From Anaerolinea sp. (lineage in GTDB: Bacteria > Chloroflexota > Anaerolineae > Anaerolineales > Anaerolineaceae), in the NCBI GenBank assembly GCA_020216845.1, contig JAIWNK010000091.1, positions 1-19,305 on the forward strand: DNA of 19,305 nucleotides. Direction: 5' to 3'. Numbering within the stretch: the stretch's first letter is position 1; every line of letters starts with the position of its first letter. Below are positions 8,327-16,049 of this stretch, piece after piece. The translations under genes were made by a program, and so were the position numbers. The notes beneath the pieces are model-generated. The model was not told the DNA's origin and made no database searches. It was given only the letters and a program-made list of their open reading frames with translations.

Positions 8327-9085
8327 CTAGCCGATGGCGGCCCGCAGGGCGCGCGCCATTTCGCCGAAGGTGGCGGTGTAGCGCATTTCTTCCTGGCGCG
8401 GGCGCGGCAGGGTAACGGGCAAATCGAGGCTGATGCGCCCCGGGCGCGAGGTGAAGACCAACACCCGGTCGGAGAGCAACAGCGCCTCGGAGATGGAATG
8501 GGTGACCATCAGCACCGTGTTGCGCCGCGCCTGCCACAGGGTGAGCAGCTCTGCGGCCAGCCGTTCACGGGTGAGCGCGTCGAGGGCGCCAAATGGCTCA
8601 TCGAGCAGCAGCAGGTCGGGGTTTTGAATCAGGGCGCGGGCAAGGGCCACGCGCTGCGCCATGCCGCCCGAAAGCTCGCGCGGCCAGGCGCTTTCGAAGC
8701 CTTGTAGGCCAATGACCTCAATCCATTCCCGCCCCAGGCGTTGTGCTTCGGCTTGCGGCACGCCGCGTAGTTCCAGCGGCAGGGTGATGTTTTGCAAAAC
8801 GTTGCGCCAGGGCATCAGGTTGGCTTGCTGAAAGACCAGCCCAACCTGGGCCGTGCTGCCCCCGCAGACCTGCACGCGGCCTGTGCTGGGTGGCAACAGC
8901 CCGGCCAGCACGCGCAACAGGGTAGATTTTCCACTGCCCGATGGCCCCAAAACCGCCACAAATTCTTGCGGCTGCACCGCAAAGGATACCGGCCCGAGCG
9001 CCTGCAGGTTGTTCTCCTCGCCAGCTGCGGGTGGAAATTGTACGGTCAGGTCTTCAACCTGCACAACAGCGGCACACATCGCCAT
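8327..9085 (-). CDS. NitT/TauT-type ABC transporter ATP-binding protein, flavin-uptake operon
   Basis: ATPase subunit (252 residues) that powers the importer formed with the next two genes upstream. All nucleotide-binding motifs are intact: Walker A GPSGSGKST (47-55), Q-loop FQQ (85-87), signature LSGGM (138-142), Walker B LLLLDEP (158-164), H-loop His196. The pattern 'DEPFGALDALTRERL' is typical of the SsuB/TauB/NitD subfamily. Its ATG shares one base with the stop of the binding-protein gene (TAATG) and has no clear ribosome-binding site, so it is translationally coupled. It is the last gene of the FMN-riboswitch operon, converging on the phosphorylase-like gene with 6 bases between the stop codons and no visible terminator. 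Confidence 0.92.
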   Translation of the reverse strand: MAMCAAVVQVEDLTVQFPPAAGEENNLQALGPVSFAVQPQEFVAVLGPSGSGKSTLLRVLAGLLPPSTGRVQVCGGSTAQVGLVFQQANLMPWRNVLQNITLPLELRGVPQAEAQRLGREWIEVIGLQGFESAWPRELSGGMAQRVALARALIQNPDLLLLDEPFGALDALTRERLAAELLTLWQARRNTVLMVTHSISEALLLSDRVLVFTSRPGRISLDLPVTLPRPRQEEMRYTATFGEMARALRAAIG

Positions 9086-10065
9086 TAGGGGATGAACTGA
9101 TTGGTGAAGGCCTGACTCAGGTCAATGGCCTGCGGCATGAGCCCCATTTGCAGCAAGAGGGCCTGCATCGTTTCCCAATTTTGCGGTTGAGAAAAGCCCA
9201 ACCGTTCGGCCTGCCATAGTGCAATCGAATCGCGCAAGATTTGCTTTTGCACGGCTTCATCGGCCTGGGCCAGGTTCTCAACATATTTCTTGCTGATTTC
9301 GTAGGCGGCATCGGGGTTTTGGGTTGTATCCTGAATGCCGCGCAGCGTGGCGCGCACGACTTTGCGCACGAGTTCGGGGTTGTCGCGCAGCATGGCTTCG
9401 CTGGTGATCAGCCCGTTTGAGACCAGGGGGGCGTAATCGGCGGTGCGCAAGACGTTGACTTCGTAGCCCTGGGCGCGCAGCTGATTGGGTTCGTTGGCCA
9501 GGTAGATGGCGGCGGCTTCCACCCGGTCGGTGGCAATCGCTTCGGTTTGGGTGAAACCAATCGAATCGAGTGTGACATCTTGCTCGCTCAACCCGCCAGC
9601 GTTCAGCAGGGCCTTCAGCCCGATGTAGTTGGCGCCATAGGTGCCGGGCAGGCCAATCCGCCGACCTTTCAAGTCACTGGGCTGTGTGATGCCGAGCGAG
9701 GTTTTGCTGACGACGCCGACCGGATATTGCTGATACCAGGCCATGATGTAAACAACCGGCAGCCCCTGGGCGCGCCCGAGCAGCACCTGTTCGCCGGAGA
9801 CCATGGCAAAATCGAGCTTGCCAGCTCCAACCAGGGCGGTGTTGTCGTTTTCCATGCTGTAATCCAGGCTCACATCCAGCCCCTCTTCTCGATAGTAGCC
9901 TTTTTCAATGGCGACATATAAGGGGGCGAACTGTACGTTGGGGATATAGCCAAGCGGAATGCGCACGGGGGTGAGCATGGTCACTTGGGCGGTTGGTGTC
10001 TGCGCCTGACAGGCACTCAGCAGCAGACCGAGCAACAGCAGGGAAAAAAGGAAGCGTGATTTCAT
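9085..10065 (-). CDS. ribY: RibY-like riboflavin-binding lipoprotein (NMT1/THI5-like ABC substrate-binding protein)
   Basis: Substrate-binding lipoprotein of 326 residues with lipobox LSAC (Cys19). The N-terminal segment [25 protein letters not shown] is the hallmark of the NMT1/THI5-like fold, used for pyrimidine-type thiamine precursors and, in RibY, for riboflavin. The FMN riboswitch in front of the operon argues for riboflavin rather than a thiamine precursor. RibXY is a riboflavin transporter described in Chloroflexi. ATG 10065 was chosen: it has GGAGG at 10075-10079 (spacing 9) and places the signal peptide at the very N-terminus. An in-frame upstream ATG would add 14 unneeded residues. 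The start overlaps the permease stop by ATGA. The ligand assignment is inference from regulation and family. Confidence 0.8.
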   Translation of the reverse strand: MKSRFLFSLLLLGLLLSACQAQTPTAQVTMLTPVRIPLGYIPNVQFAPLYVAIEKGYYREEGLDVSLDYSMENDNTALVGAGKLDFAMVSGEQVLLGRAQGLPVVYIMAWYQQYPVGVVSKTSLGITQPSDLKGRRIGLPGTYGANYIGLKALLNAGGLSEQDVTLDSIGFTQTEAIATDRVEAAAIYLANEPNQLRAQGYEVNVLRTADYAPLVSNGLITSEAMLRDNPELVRKVVRATLRGIQDTTQNPDAAYEISKKYVENLAQADEAVQKQILRDSIALWQAERLGFSQPQNWETMQALLLQMGLMPQAIDLSQAFTNQFIP

Positions 10066-10865
10066 GGTTGTGTTCCTCCAGGAGATTGGGGTGGGCGCGC
10101 CGGGCAACGCTGCCAGCGCAGCCAGTGATGTTCAGCCAGCACGACCGTGCCATACAAGGTCAGTGCCAGCAGAATGAGCGTAAAGACGGCGACAAATACC
10201 AGGGCGGTATCGAACTGCCCGCGGGCGACGTTGATGAGGAAGCCCAGGCCGCGATCGGCGCCGACAAATTCGCCGACGACTGCGCCGATGACCGAAAGGG
10301 TGGCGCCGATGCGCAACCCGCCCAGGAAAACCGGCATGGCTGCCGGAATTTCTAGGTAACGCAGGGTTTGCCAACGGCTGGCGTGCAGGCTGCGCATGAG
10401 ATCGCGCAGGTTTTCGGGCACGGCGTGCAGCCCAACGATGGTGTTGATCAAAATGGGGAAGAAGACAATCAGCGCACAGATGAGCACTTTTGAGAACAGC
10501 CCCGGCCCGAACCAGATCACAATCAGCGGGGCGATGGCGACGATGGGAATGGCCTGACTGGCCACAAGGTAGGGTGAGAGCAGGCGTTCCAGCCAGCGGT
10601 AGCGTGCCAGCCCATAGCCGAGCAGGGTGGCGGCAAGGCTGCCGGCCAACAGGCCAAGCAACACTTCCAGCAGGGTGGCGGCGGTGTGACGGGTTAGCGT
10701 GCCATCTTGCAGGGTGAGCCATAGCCGGGCGGCCACGCGCCCGGGCGGCGGCAGAATGAAGGCCGGTAGGCCGCTCCAGCGCGACAGCGCTGCCCAGGCA
10801 GCCAGGCCAAGCGCTGCGGAGAGGGGCATGAGCCAACGCGGACGGAGGAAGGAGGAAAGCTGCAT
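10062..10865 (-). CDS. ribX: RibX-like ABC transporter permease, riboflavin uptake
   Basis: Transmembrane subunit (267 residues) of the BPD_transp_1 family, SsuC/TauC/ThiX type. Several helices are visible, and a cytoplasmic coupling loop is near '[32 protein letters not shown]', the EAA-like region that contacts the ATPase. The chosen start (ATG complement of 10863-10865) has AAAAAGG 8-9 bases upstream and sits just after the riboswitch expression platform. The reading frame continues upstream through the terminator and riboswitch, which is not protein-coding. It is the first gene of the operon and, like the others, should be expressed only when FMN is low. Confidence 0.83.
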   Translation of the reverse strand: MQLSSFLRPRWLMPLSAALGLAAWAALSRWSGLPAFILPPPGRVAARLWLTLQDGTLTRHTAATLLEVLLGLLAGSLAATLLGYGLARYRWLERLLSPYLVASQAIPIVAIAPLIVIWFGPGLFSKVLICALIVFFPILINTIVGLHAVPENLRDLMRSLHASRWQTLRYLEIPAAMPVFLGGLRIGATLSVIGAVVGEFVGADRGLGFLINVARGQFDTALVFVAVFTLILLALTLYGTVVLAEHHWLRWQRCPARPPQSPGGTQP

Positions 10866-10890
10866 AGCAAAACCTTTTTGGCGGGGTGGC

Positions 10891-10929
10891 AGAAAAACAA
10901 ACACCCCTGCGCAAACAACTTCGGGGTGT
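10891..10929 (-). terminator. Rho-independent terminator, expression platform of the FMN riboswitch
   Basis: On the - strand, ACACCCC (10929-10923) pairs with GGGGTGT (10907-10901) across a 15-nt loop and is followed by the U-rich run TTGTTTTTCT. It lies between the riboswitch and the ribX start, so FMN binding is expected to favour this hairpin and end transcription. TGGCAG (10947-10942) and CTGCCA (10891-10886) flank it and can pair over a longer range. The competing antiterminator was not identified with confidence. Confidence 0.75.
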
Positions 10930-10967
10930 GAACAGCACAAGCTGCCAAAAAAGCACATCTTGAGTTG

Positions 10968-11095
10968 GCCTTCTTTTATCCGGACTGTACCGTCGGCCTC
11001 GGAGTTGACACCGAGTCTTGCGCTGCATGGCGCGCGTGGGCTGTTACCACCGATCGGGAATTGGAACGATAGGTTCCGCACCCTGCCCCGAAGGC
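10968..11095 (-). promoter_or_regulatory. FMN riboswitch (RFN element)
   Basis: Read on the - strand, the region has the conserved RFN core in order: GGGGCAGGGTG, AATTCCCGATCGGTGGT, AGCCC, a variable stem, GACTCGGTG...CTCCGAGGCCGACGGT, and AGTCCGGAT, then GAAGGC. Closing helix P1 is GCCTTC (11095-11090) with GAAGGC (10973-10968). Helix pairs such as GACTCGG/CTCCGAG and GGAAC/GTTCC are visible. The RNA senses flavin mononucleotide. With the terminator downstream it should repress the ribX-ribY-ATPase operon when FMN is plentiful. This element is the main reason for assigning the transporter to riboflavin. Confidence 0.95.
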
Positions 11096-11112
11096 TGTTT
11101 GATTGTAGCTTG

Positions 11113-11141
11113 AGTATAGCCCGCAGATGCACTTCTGTCAA
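11113..11141 (-). promoter_or_regulatory. Sigma-70-type promoter of the FMN-riboswitch operon
   Basis: On the - strand, TTGACA (11141-11136) is followed after exactly 17 bases by TATACT (11118-11113). The start point would fall about 10-12 bases before the riboswitch P1 helix, so the whole aptamer is transcribed. A near-consensus, strong promoter is consistent with control by the riboswitch rather than by an activator. Confidence 0.85.
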
Positions 11142-11154
11142 TGAATCAGAATGC

Positions 11155-11182
11155 TTGACACATCCCCAAAGTCGGATATACT
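11155..11182 (+). promoter_or_regulatory. Sigma-70-type promoter of the gatC-gatA-gatB operon
   Basis: TTGACA (11155-11160), 16-base spacer, TATACT (11177-11182), about 31 bases before the first ATG at 11214. It faces away from the riboswitch promoter. The two -35 boxes are separated by only 13 bases (11142-11154), so polymerase binding at one may affect the other. Confidence 0.82.
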
Positions 11183-11213
11183 CAAATAGAATGCAAAGCG
11201 ATGGGAGCATGTC

Positions 11214-11687
11214 ATGAAGAGACAAAGAAAATCCAATCAGGATCTCTTGTTGAATGTGTTGACGATTTTGACGTTGGCAGTGACTGTGGTTTTGGCATTG
11301 CTGATGCTTTCTGTGTTTTCCAACCCGCGTTCGGCGCTCAACCCGTTCAAGCCGCGAGACTTGCCGCCGATTCTGGTCTTGCCGACTTCAACGCCGACAC
11401 CCAAGCAGCTGCCGCCGACCTGGACGATGACCGCGGTTGGACAGTTGCCTGCGACCGCGACCTTGCGCCCTTCGTCTACGCCGTTGCCGACCGCAACGCC
11501 GTTTATCATTGATACCTATACGCCGACATCTACCCCCACGAGTACGCCGACGGTCACACCGACCGAAACCAACACGCCGACCGCAACACCGCCGGCTACG
11601 TATACGCCTTACCCGACGTTCACGCCCTATCCCACGTTTACCATGGTGCCGAGCGTGACCTTTACCCCTACTACCCCTACCCCCTGA
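11214..11687 (+). CDS. Small membrane-anchored Thr/Pro-rich protein
   Basis: 157 residues of no recognised family. A basic N-terminus (MKRQRKSNQ) precedes one hydrophobic helix at about residues 12-35 (LLNVLTILTLAVTVVLALLML), after which the chain is almost entirely low-complexity Thr/Pro with Ser, Ala and Tyr (repeats of TPT, YPTFTPYPTFT). The likely topology is N-in, with an extended, possibly glycosylated extracellular tail. There is no lipobox or cell-wall sorting signal. The start has GGGAG at 11203-11207, spacing 6. It is the first gene of the gat operon and ends 8 bases before gatC, which looks like shared transcription rather than shared function. Thr/Pro tails like this are frequent in Anaerolineae (recollection). 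Confidence 0.8.
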   Translation: MKRQRKSNQDLLLNVLTILTLAVTVVLALLMLSVFSNPRSALNPFKPRDLPPILVLPTSTPTPKQLPPTWTMTAVGQLPATATLRPSSTPLPTATPFIIDTYTPTSTPTSTPTVTPTETNTPTATPPATYTPYPTFTPYPTFTMVPSVTFTPTTPTP

Positions 11688-11695
11688 AGGAAGTT

Positions 11696-12016
11696 ATGAC
11701 CGATACCATTTCTCGCGCGATGTTTGACCATTTGGTTGACCTGGCTGCCTTGGAGCTGACCCCGGCAGAGGCTGAATATCTGTTGCAGCAGATGAACAAT
11801 CAGCTCAAGTCCATTGCTGAGTTGGTTGCCATTCCGTTGGATGAGGATACGCCGATTGCTTCACATGGTGTGCCTTATACTGCTGAGATGAGCCCGCAGC
11901 TGCGCCTTGACCTGGTGCGTCCTTGCCCGAATGTGGATGAGATTCTGGCGCAGGCGCCGCAGGTCAATGAGCGCTATGTGATCGTGCCCGATATTCCGCA
12001 CGCCACCCTGGAATGA
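11696..12016 (+). CDS. gatC: Asp/Glu-tRNA amidotransferase subunit C
   Basis: GatC (106 residues, normal size), the small subunit that wraps around GatA and GatB and stabilises the transamidosome. Recognisable pattern: an N-terminal 'HLVDLAALELTPAEAEYLLQQMN' helix pair, then the extended 'PLDEDTPIASHGVPY' region with RLDLVRPCPNVDEILAQAP (usual form LREDxV.......N AP) and a C-terminal 'YVIVPDI'. AAGGAAG precedes the ATG by 3-4 bases. The gene is followed by a 62-base gap and then gatA. The complex amidates Glu-tRNA(Gln) and/or Asp-tRNA(Asn) in the cytoplasm. Confidence 0.92.
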   Translation: MTDTISRAMFDHLVDLAALELTPAEAEYLLQQMNNQLKSIAELVAIPLDEDTPIASHGVPYTAEMSPQLRLDLVRPCPNVDEILAQAPQVNERYVIVPDIPHATLE

Positions 12017-12078
12017 AGCCTCGCCTGGCTTGTGCAATCCTCCCCTAAGTTTTCTGCTGAGAACGTGGACTGAAACCA

Positions 12079-13668
12079 ATGGAACTTTGTGATACTCCTG
12101 CCTATGAACTGGCTGTTTTGTTGCGCCAAAAACGCACAACGGCAACTGAAATTTTGAATTCGTGCCTGGCGCGCATTGAAGCGGTAGATGGCCGTCCGGG
12201 CACGCTGGAACCGCAACCGGCAACATTGCCCGAAGATGCGGGTAAGGTGCACGCCTTCATCACCCTGATGAAAACGCACGCCATGCAGCAGGCGCAAGCA
12301 GTGGATGAGAAACTGGCCGCCGGTGAAGACCCCGGCCCCTTGGCGGGCATTCCGGTCACAATCAAGGATATCTTCTGCGTGCGCGGTGCCCCGGCGACGG
12401 CAGCCTCGCGCATTTTGGCCAATTTCGTTGCCCCCTACACGGCCACACCGGTGACGCGCCTGGAACAGGCGGGCGCGGTGGTGTTGGGCAAGGTCAATTT
12501 GGATGAGTTTACCTATGGCTCATCCAACGAATCTTCGGCCTTTCAACCTTCCACCCGCAACCCATGGAACCCGGAGCGCGTGCCGGGCGGCTCATCTGGC
12601 GGTAGCACGGCCTCGGTTGCGGCGGGTGAAGCCCCGCTTTCGCTGGGCACGGATACGGCCGGTTCCATCCGTCAGCCGGCGGCTTTTTGCGGCGTGGTTG
12701 GGCTCAAGCCAACCTATGGGCGGGTTTCGCGCTATGGGCTGATTGCTTTTGCTTCCTCGCTCGATTGTCCCGGCCCGGTGGCGCGCAACGTCACCGACGC
12801 AGCGCTGATGTTGCAGGCAATTGCTGGCCCCGACCCGCAAGATGCAACCGCCGCCAATGTGCCCGTGCCGGATTATCTGGCTGTTTTGGATGAGGGGGTG
12901 CGCGGGCTGCGCATTGGCCTTTCGCCCGATTATTTCCGCATTACCTACCCCAACCCCGAAACCGGCGAGATGGAAGAACAGCCCGTGCCGGAAGAAATGA
13001 CCGCGGCTGTGCGCCGGGCGGCCAAATTGCTGGCCGAGATGGGCGCAGAGATTGTGGAAGATGTGCCAATGCCCAATACCCGCTATGGCATTCCGGCGTA
13101 TTTTGTCATCAGTCGCGTCGAGGCGGCCTCGAACCTGCACCGCTATGATGGCGTGAAGTATGGCTATCGCACTCCCGACGCGCAAAATGACCTGCGCCTG
13201 ATGTATCGCCGTTCGCGCGGGCAGGGGTTTGGCCCGCAGCCCAAGCTGCGCATTTTGATGGGCATGTACGTCTCGGCGGCGCAATATAGCGCACAGTATT
13301 ACAACCGCGCCCTCAAGGTGCGTTCCCTCATCCGCCGTGATTTCGATCAGGTCTTCGACCGCAGCGGTCGCTATCGCCTGGATGCGTTGCTGACCCCCAC
13401 CACGCCGACGACGGCTTTCCCGATGGCGGCGGTGTATGGCAACTCGGTCATGATGCAATATGCCGATCAGCTGACCGTGCCGGCCAACCATGCTGGTGTG
13501 CCGGGGCTTTCCTTCCCCGGTGGCCTGGCCGCAGATGGAATGCCAATTGGCCTGCAATTGCTTGGCCCCGATTTCAGCGAAGCGACTTTGCTGCGCATTG
13601 CCCGTTCGTATGAGCTGGCGACCGAAAGCGACGCCTGGCGCAAGGTCAAGCCGAAGGTCTTGAGGTAA
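12079..13668 (+). CDS. gatA: Asp/Glu-tRNA amidotransferase subunit A
   Basis: GatA, the amidase-signature subunit that frees ammonia from glutamine and channels it to GatB. The Ser-cisSer-Lys triad is visible: Lys96 in IPVTIKDIF, Ser172 in VPGGSSGGS, and nucleophile Ser196 in DTAGSIRQPAAFCG (DTGGS in most homologues). At 529 residues it is longer than the usual ~485. The extra length includes a loop near residues 39-55 (GRPGTLEPQPATLPEDAGK) and one near 'NPETGEMEEQPVPEEM'. There is no strong Shine-Dalgarno sequence before ATG 12079, but the N-terminal helix aligns well with the family, so the start is accepted. It lies between gatC and a membrane-protein gene that precedes gatB. Confidence 0.95.
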   Translation: MELCDTPAYELAVLLRQKRTTATEILNSCLARIEAVDGRPGTLEPQPATLPEDAGKVHAFITLMKTHAMQQAQAVDEKLAAGEDPGPLAGIPVTIKDIFCVRGAPATAASRILANFVAPYTATPVTRLEQAGAVVLGKVNLDEFTYGSSNESSAFQPSTRNPWNPERVPGGSSGGSTASVAAGEAPLSLGTDTAGSIRQPAAFCGVVGLKPTYGRVSRYGLIAFASSLDCPGPVARNVTDAALMLQAIAGPDPQDATAANVPVPDYLAVLDEGVRGLRIGLSPDYFRITYPNPETGEMEEQPVPEEMTAAVRRAAKLLAEMGAEIVEDVPMPNTRYGIPAYFVISRVEAASNLHRYDGVKYGYRTPDAQNDLRLMYRRSRGQGFGPQPKLRILMGMYVSAAQYSAQYYNRALKVRSLIRRDFDQVFDRSGRYRLDALLTPTTPTTAFPMAAVYGNSVMMQYADQLTVPANHAGVPGLSFPGGLAADGMPIGLQLLGPDFSEATLLRIARSYELATESDAWRKVKPKVLR

Positions 13669-13677
13669 GTGACGGAC

Positions 13678-14604
13678 ATGGCTTTTGCTGCTGTTGCGGA
13701 ACGCACGGAGCCTGTGCTGAAGACCCAAGCCGAGCGTTGGTGGGCGGCTTTGGCACACGCGGCGGTGTTGCTGCTGGGCTTTGGCACAGCCCTGCCGGCG
13801 TTGGTGTGGATGCAGCAGCGCAAGTCGGCGCGGGTGGTGGCACAGCAAGCTTTGCAAGCCTTGGTGTGGCAATCGCTTTTGCCGGTTTTCTATCAGCTGT
13901 TGCTGCTGATCTGGGGCCTGACCGTGGTGGGCCTGTCTTTCTTGGGCAATGTGCGAGCGATGGTCTCCGGTTTGTTGTGGGGGCTGGCCTTGCTGCTCGG
14001 GCTTGGCTCGGTTTTTTACCTGGGCGTTGGCGTGTTGGCCGCCGTTGTGTGCCTGATGGGCAGGCCGTTTTGTTATCCTTTCTTTGGCCGGGCGCTGACG
14101 CTTGCCCTGGCCAAGGACCTGCCCGGGGATGACCTGGCAGAGACGGAAGAGCGCGTCTCGGCGGCGATGGCTCATGCGGGCATCTTGATGCCGCTGATTG
14201 GCATGGCTGTGCCGCTGTGCACGTTGGTTGCTGCACGGCAGGGCAGCAGACGGTTGCGCTTTCAGTCCTGGCAGGCCCTGGCAGTGCAAGGGATTGCCAA
14301 CGTGCTCAACCTTGTCTTGCCGGTGTTGGCTTCTTTCCCGCTTGCACTGATTGCTGCGGTTGCTTTGACCCTCAGCAGTTCGCAGCCTGTGGATTTGCCC
14401 TCGGGCCTGATGCAGGGTTTGCTGTTGCTGAGCTTGATCTTGTTGGCGTTGTGCTTTGTTGTGGCATTGTTGCTGCCGTTGTTGGCCGTGTTTGCTTTTA
14501 TTGCATCCATTCAGGTGCTGCGTGGACGTGAGTACGTCTATCCGCTGTTGGGCGGCTGGATTCGCCGCCGTTTGGGAGATTCTTTTGTGGAGAGGCCCGT
14601 ATGA
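13678..14604 (+). CDS. Polytopic membrane protein with two DUF4870-like repeats
   Basis: 308 residues, mostly hydrophobic, with about six or more membrane helices. The two halves resemble each other: 'ALAHAAVLLLGFGTALPALVWMQQRKSARVV' then 'ALQALVWQ' in the first, 'AAMAHAGILMPLIGMAVPLCTLVAARQGSRR' then 'WQALAVQ' in the second. Each half ends in a similar 'GRPFCYPFFGRAL' / 'GREYVYPLLGGWI' segment. This is the DUF4870/Tic20-like pattern in tandem, and no function is known to me. ATG 13678 is preferred (GAGG at 13662-13665). A GTG at 13669 is an alternative start right after the gatA stop. Its end overlaps gatB by ATGA, so it is co-translated with the amidotransferase genes, a curious but possibly incidental position. 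Confidence 0.8.
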   Translation: MAFAAVAERTEPVLKTQAERWWAALAHAAVLLLGFGTALPALVWMQQRKSARVVAQQALQALVWQSLLPVFYQLLLLIWGLTVVGLSFLGNVRAMVSGLLWGLALLLGLGSVFYLGVGVLAAVVCLMGRPFCYPFFGRALTLALAKDLPGDDLAETEERVSAAMAHAGILMPLIGMAVPLCTLVAARQGSRRLRFQSWQALAVQGIANVLNLVLPVLASFPLALIAAVALTLSSSQPVDLPSGLMQGLLLLSLILLALCFVVALLLPLLAVFAFIASIQVLRGREYVYPLLGGWIRRRLGDSFVERPV

Positions 14605-16049
14605 CCGACTATGAAGTGATAATCGGGTTGGAAACACACATCCAGCTCAACACTGTAACAAAGATTTTCTGCTCCTGCAAGGCTGATTCGTGGTTTGACC
14701 CGCCCAATACCAACATTTGCCCGGTCTGCACGGGCTTGCCAGGGGTGTTGCCGGTTTTGAACAAGTCTGCCGTGGAAAAAGGCGCTTTGCTGGCGGCGGC
14801 CATGCACGCACAATTGCGCCCGCTCTCTTTCTTCGACCGCAAAAATTATTTTTACCCCGATTTGCCCAAGGGCTATCAGATTTCGCAATATGATCAATCG
14901 CTGGCGTTTGGCGGTTACCTTGACCTGCCCATGCCTGCCAGCGCGGGAAGACCGGCTTATGTGCGCCATGTTGGCATCATCAAGCTGCACCTGGAAGAGG
15001 ATGCCGGCAAGACCAAGAACGTCGGCGGTGAGCGCTGGACGGATTTCAACCGCTGCGGCGTGCCGTTGGTCGAGATGGTGACCGGGCCCGATCTGCGCAG
15101 CGCCGATGAGGCCGCCCAATACCTCATCCGTTTGCGCCAATTGTTGCGCTGGATTGGCGTTTCGGAAGCCGACATGGAGCGCGGACAGCTGCGGTGCGAT
15201 GCGAATGTCTCCATCCGCCCGGTCGGTGCAACGTATCTCAACCCCAAGACGGAGATTAAGAACGTCAACTCGATCGAAAGCGTGCGCGATGCCATCCTCA
15301 AAGAGGTTGAGCGGCAAATTCGCGAGGTGGAAGCCGGGCACAAGATCGAAGCCTGGACGTTGGAATGGGACGAGGATAAGCAGGTGTTGCGCAAGATGCG
15401 CTCGAAGGAAACCGAGGCGGATTATCGCTATTTTCGCGAGCCGGACCTGCTGCCCATTCGCCTGACGGAGGAATGGAAAGCCGAGATCCTCTCGGCCTTG
15501 CCCGAGCTGCCGCTCGAGCGCCGACAGCGCTTTATGGACGCGTATGAATTGCCGGAATATGACGCTGAAATTTTGACCAGCGAGCGCCGCCTCTCCGATT
15601 ATTTTGAGCAGGCTGTGCTTGCCTATCGCGGCGACCCCAAACGCGTTTCGAATTGGCTGATGAACGAAATTTTGCGCATGTTGAACGAGCGCGGCCTGAC
15701 AGCTGACGCCCTGCGCCTGACGCCGACCTACCTGGCCGACATTTTGCGCCTGGTGGATTCGGGCCAAATCAACACCTCAACCGGCAAGTCCTTGGTGGAG
15801 AAGGTCGAAGCAACCGGCAAGTCGCCGCAACAGATTGTGGCTGAAGAGGGCCTGGCCAAAGTCAGCGATGATGCGGCCATTCGCGCTGTTTGCCAGGAAG
15901 TGTTGAGCGAAAGCCCCAAAGAGGTGGAAGCCTATCGCGCCGGCAAGCAGACGCTGATGGGCTGGTTTGTTGGTCAGGTGATGAAGAAGATGCGCGGCAA
16001 GGCCGACCCGACCCTGGCGCGGCAGATTTTGGAAGAATTGCTCAGCTAA
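14601..16049 (+). CDS. gatB: Asp/Glu-tRNA amidotransferase subunit B
   Basis: GatB (482 residues, usual length), the kinase/amidotransferase subunit that phosphorylates the misacylated Asp or Glu and replaces phosphate with ammonia. The N-terminus 'YEVIIGLETHIQL' carries the family signature. The zinc ligands Cys24, Cys26, Cys40 and Cys43 are in CSC and CPVC, and 'DRKNYFYPDLPKGYQISQYDQ' is the conserved active-site strand. The central 'RCDANVSIRP...KTEIKNVNS' block is intact. The C-terminal third is the helical and YqeY-like tail that holds the tRNA. The start overlaps the previous gene by ATGA. The stop overlaps the convergent YqaA-like gene by 8 bp, with no terminator between them. Confidence 0.96.
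   Translation: MTDYEVIIGLETHIQLNTVTKIFCSCKADSWFDPPNTNICPVCTGLPGVLPVLNKSAVEKGALLAAAMHAQLRPLSFFDRKNYFYPDLPKGYQISQYDQSLAFGGYLDLPMPASAGRPAYVRHVGIIKLHLEEDAGKTKNVGGERWTDFNRCGVPLVEMVTGPDLRSADEAAQYLIRLRQLLRWIGVSEADMERGQLRCDANVSIRPVGATYLNPKTEIKNVNSIESVRDAILKEVERQIREVEAGHKIEAWTLEWDEDKQVLRKMRSKETEADYRYFREPDLLPIRLTEEWKAEILSALPELPLERRQRFMDAYELPEYDAEILTSERRLSDYFEQAVLAYRGDPKRVSNWLMNEILRMLNERGLTADALRLTPTYLADILRLVDSGQINTSTGKSLVEKVEATGKSPQQIVAEEGLAKVSDDAAIRAVCQEVLSESPKEVEAYRAGKQTLMGWFVGQVMKKMRGKADPTLARQILEELLS

Noticed and set aside
8318..8330. Bidirectional terminator between convergent genes
   Set aside because: Only 6 bases separate the stop codons and no stem-loop with a T-tract is visible.
9085..10065. 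Thiamine-precursor (ThiY-like) binding protein
   Set aside because: The [14 protein letters not shown] motif fits the NMT1/THI5 family, but the leader is an FMN riboswitch with no TPP core, so riboflavin is the better ligand.
10866..11225. N-terminal extension of the ribX frame to 11225
   Set aside because: The extension is read through the riboswitch, its terminator and the promoter, and has no membrane-protein character.
11380..11687. Tandem DNA repeat or CRISPR-like array
   Set aside because: The repetition comes from Thr/Pro codons in a low-complexity protein tail, with no constant repeat and spacer lengths.
12592..14637. 681-codon open frame on the - strand
   Set aside because: It lies opposite gatA and the DUF4870-like gene. 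Its Gln/His/Arg-rich low-complexity translation is typical of an antisense shadow.
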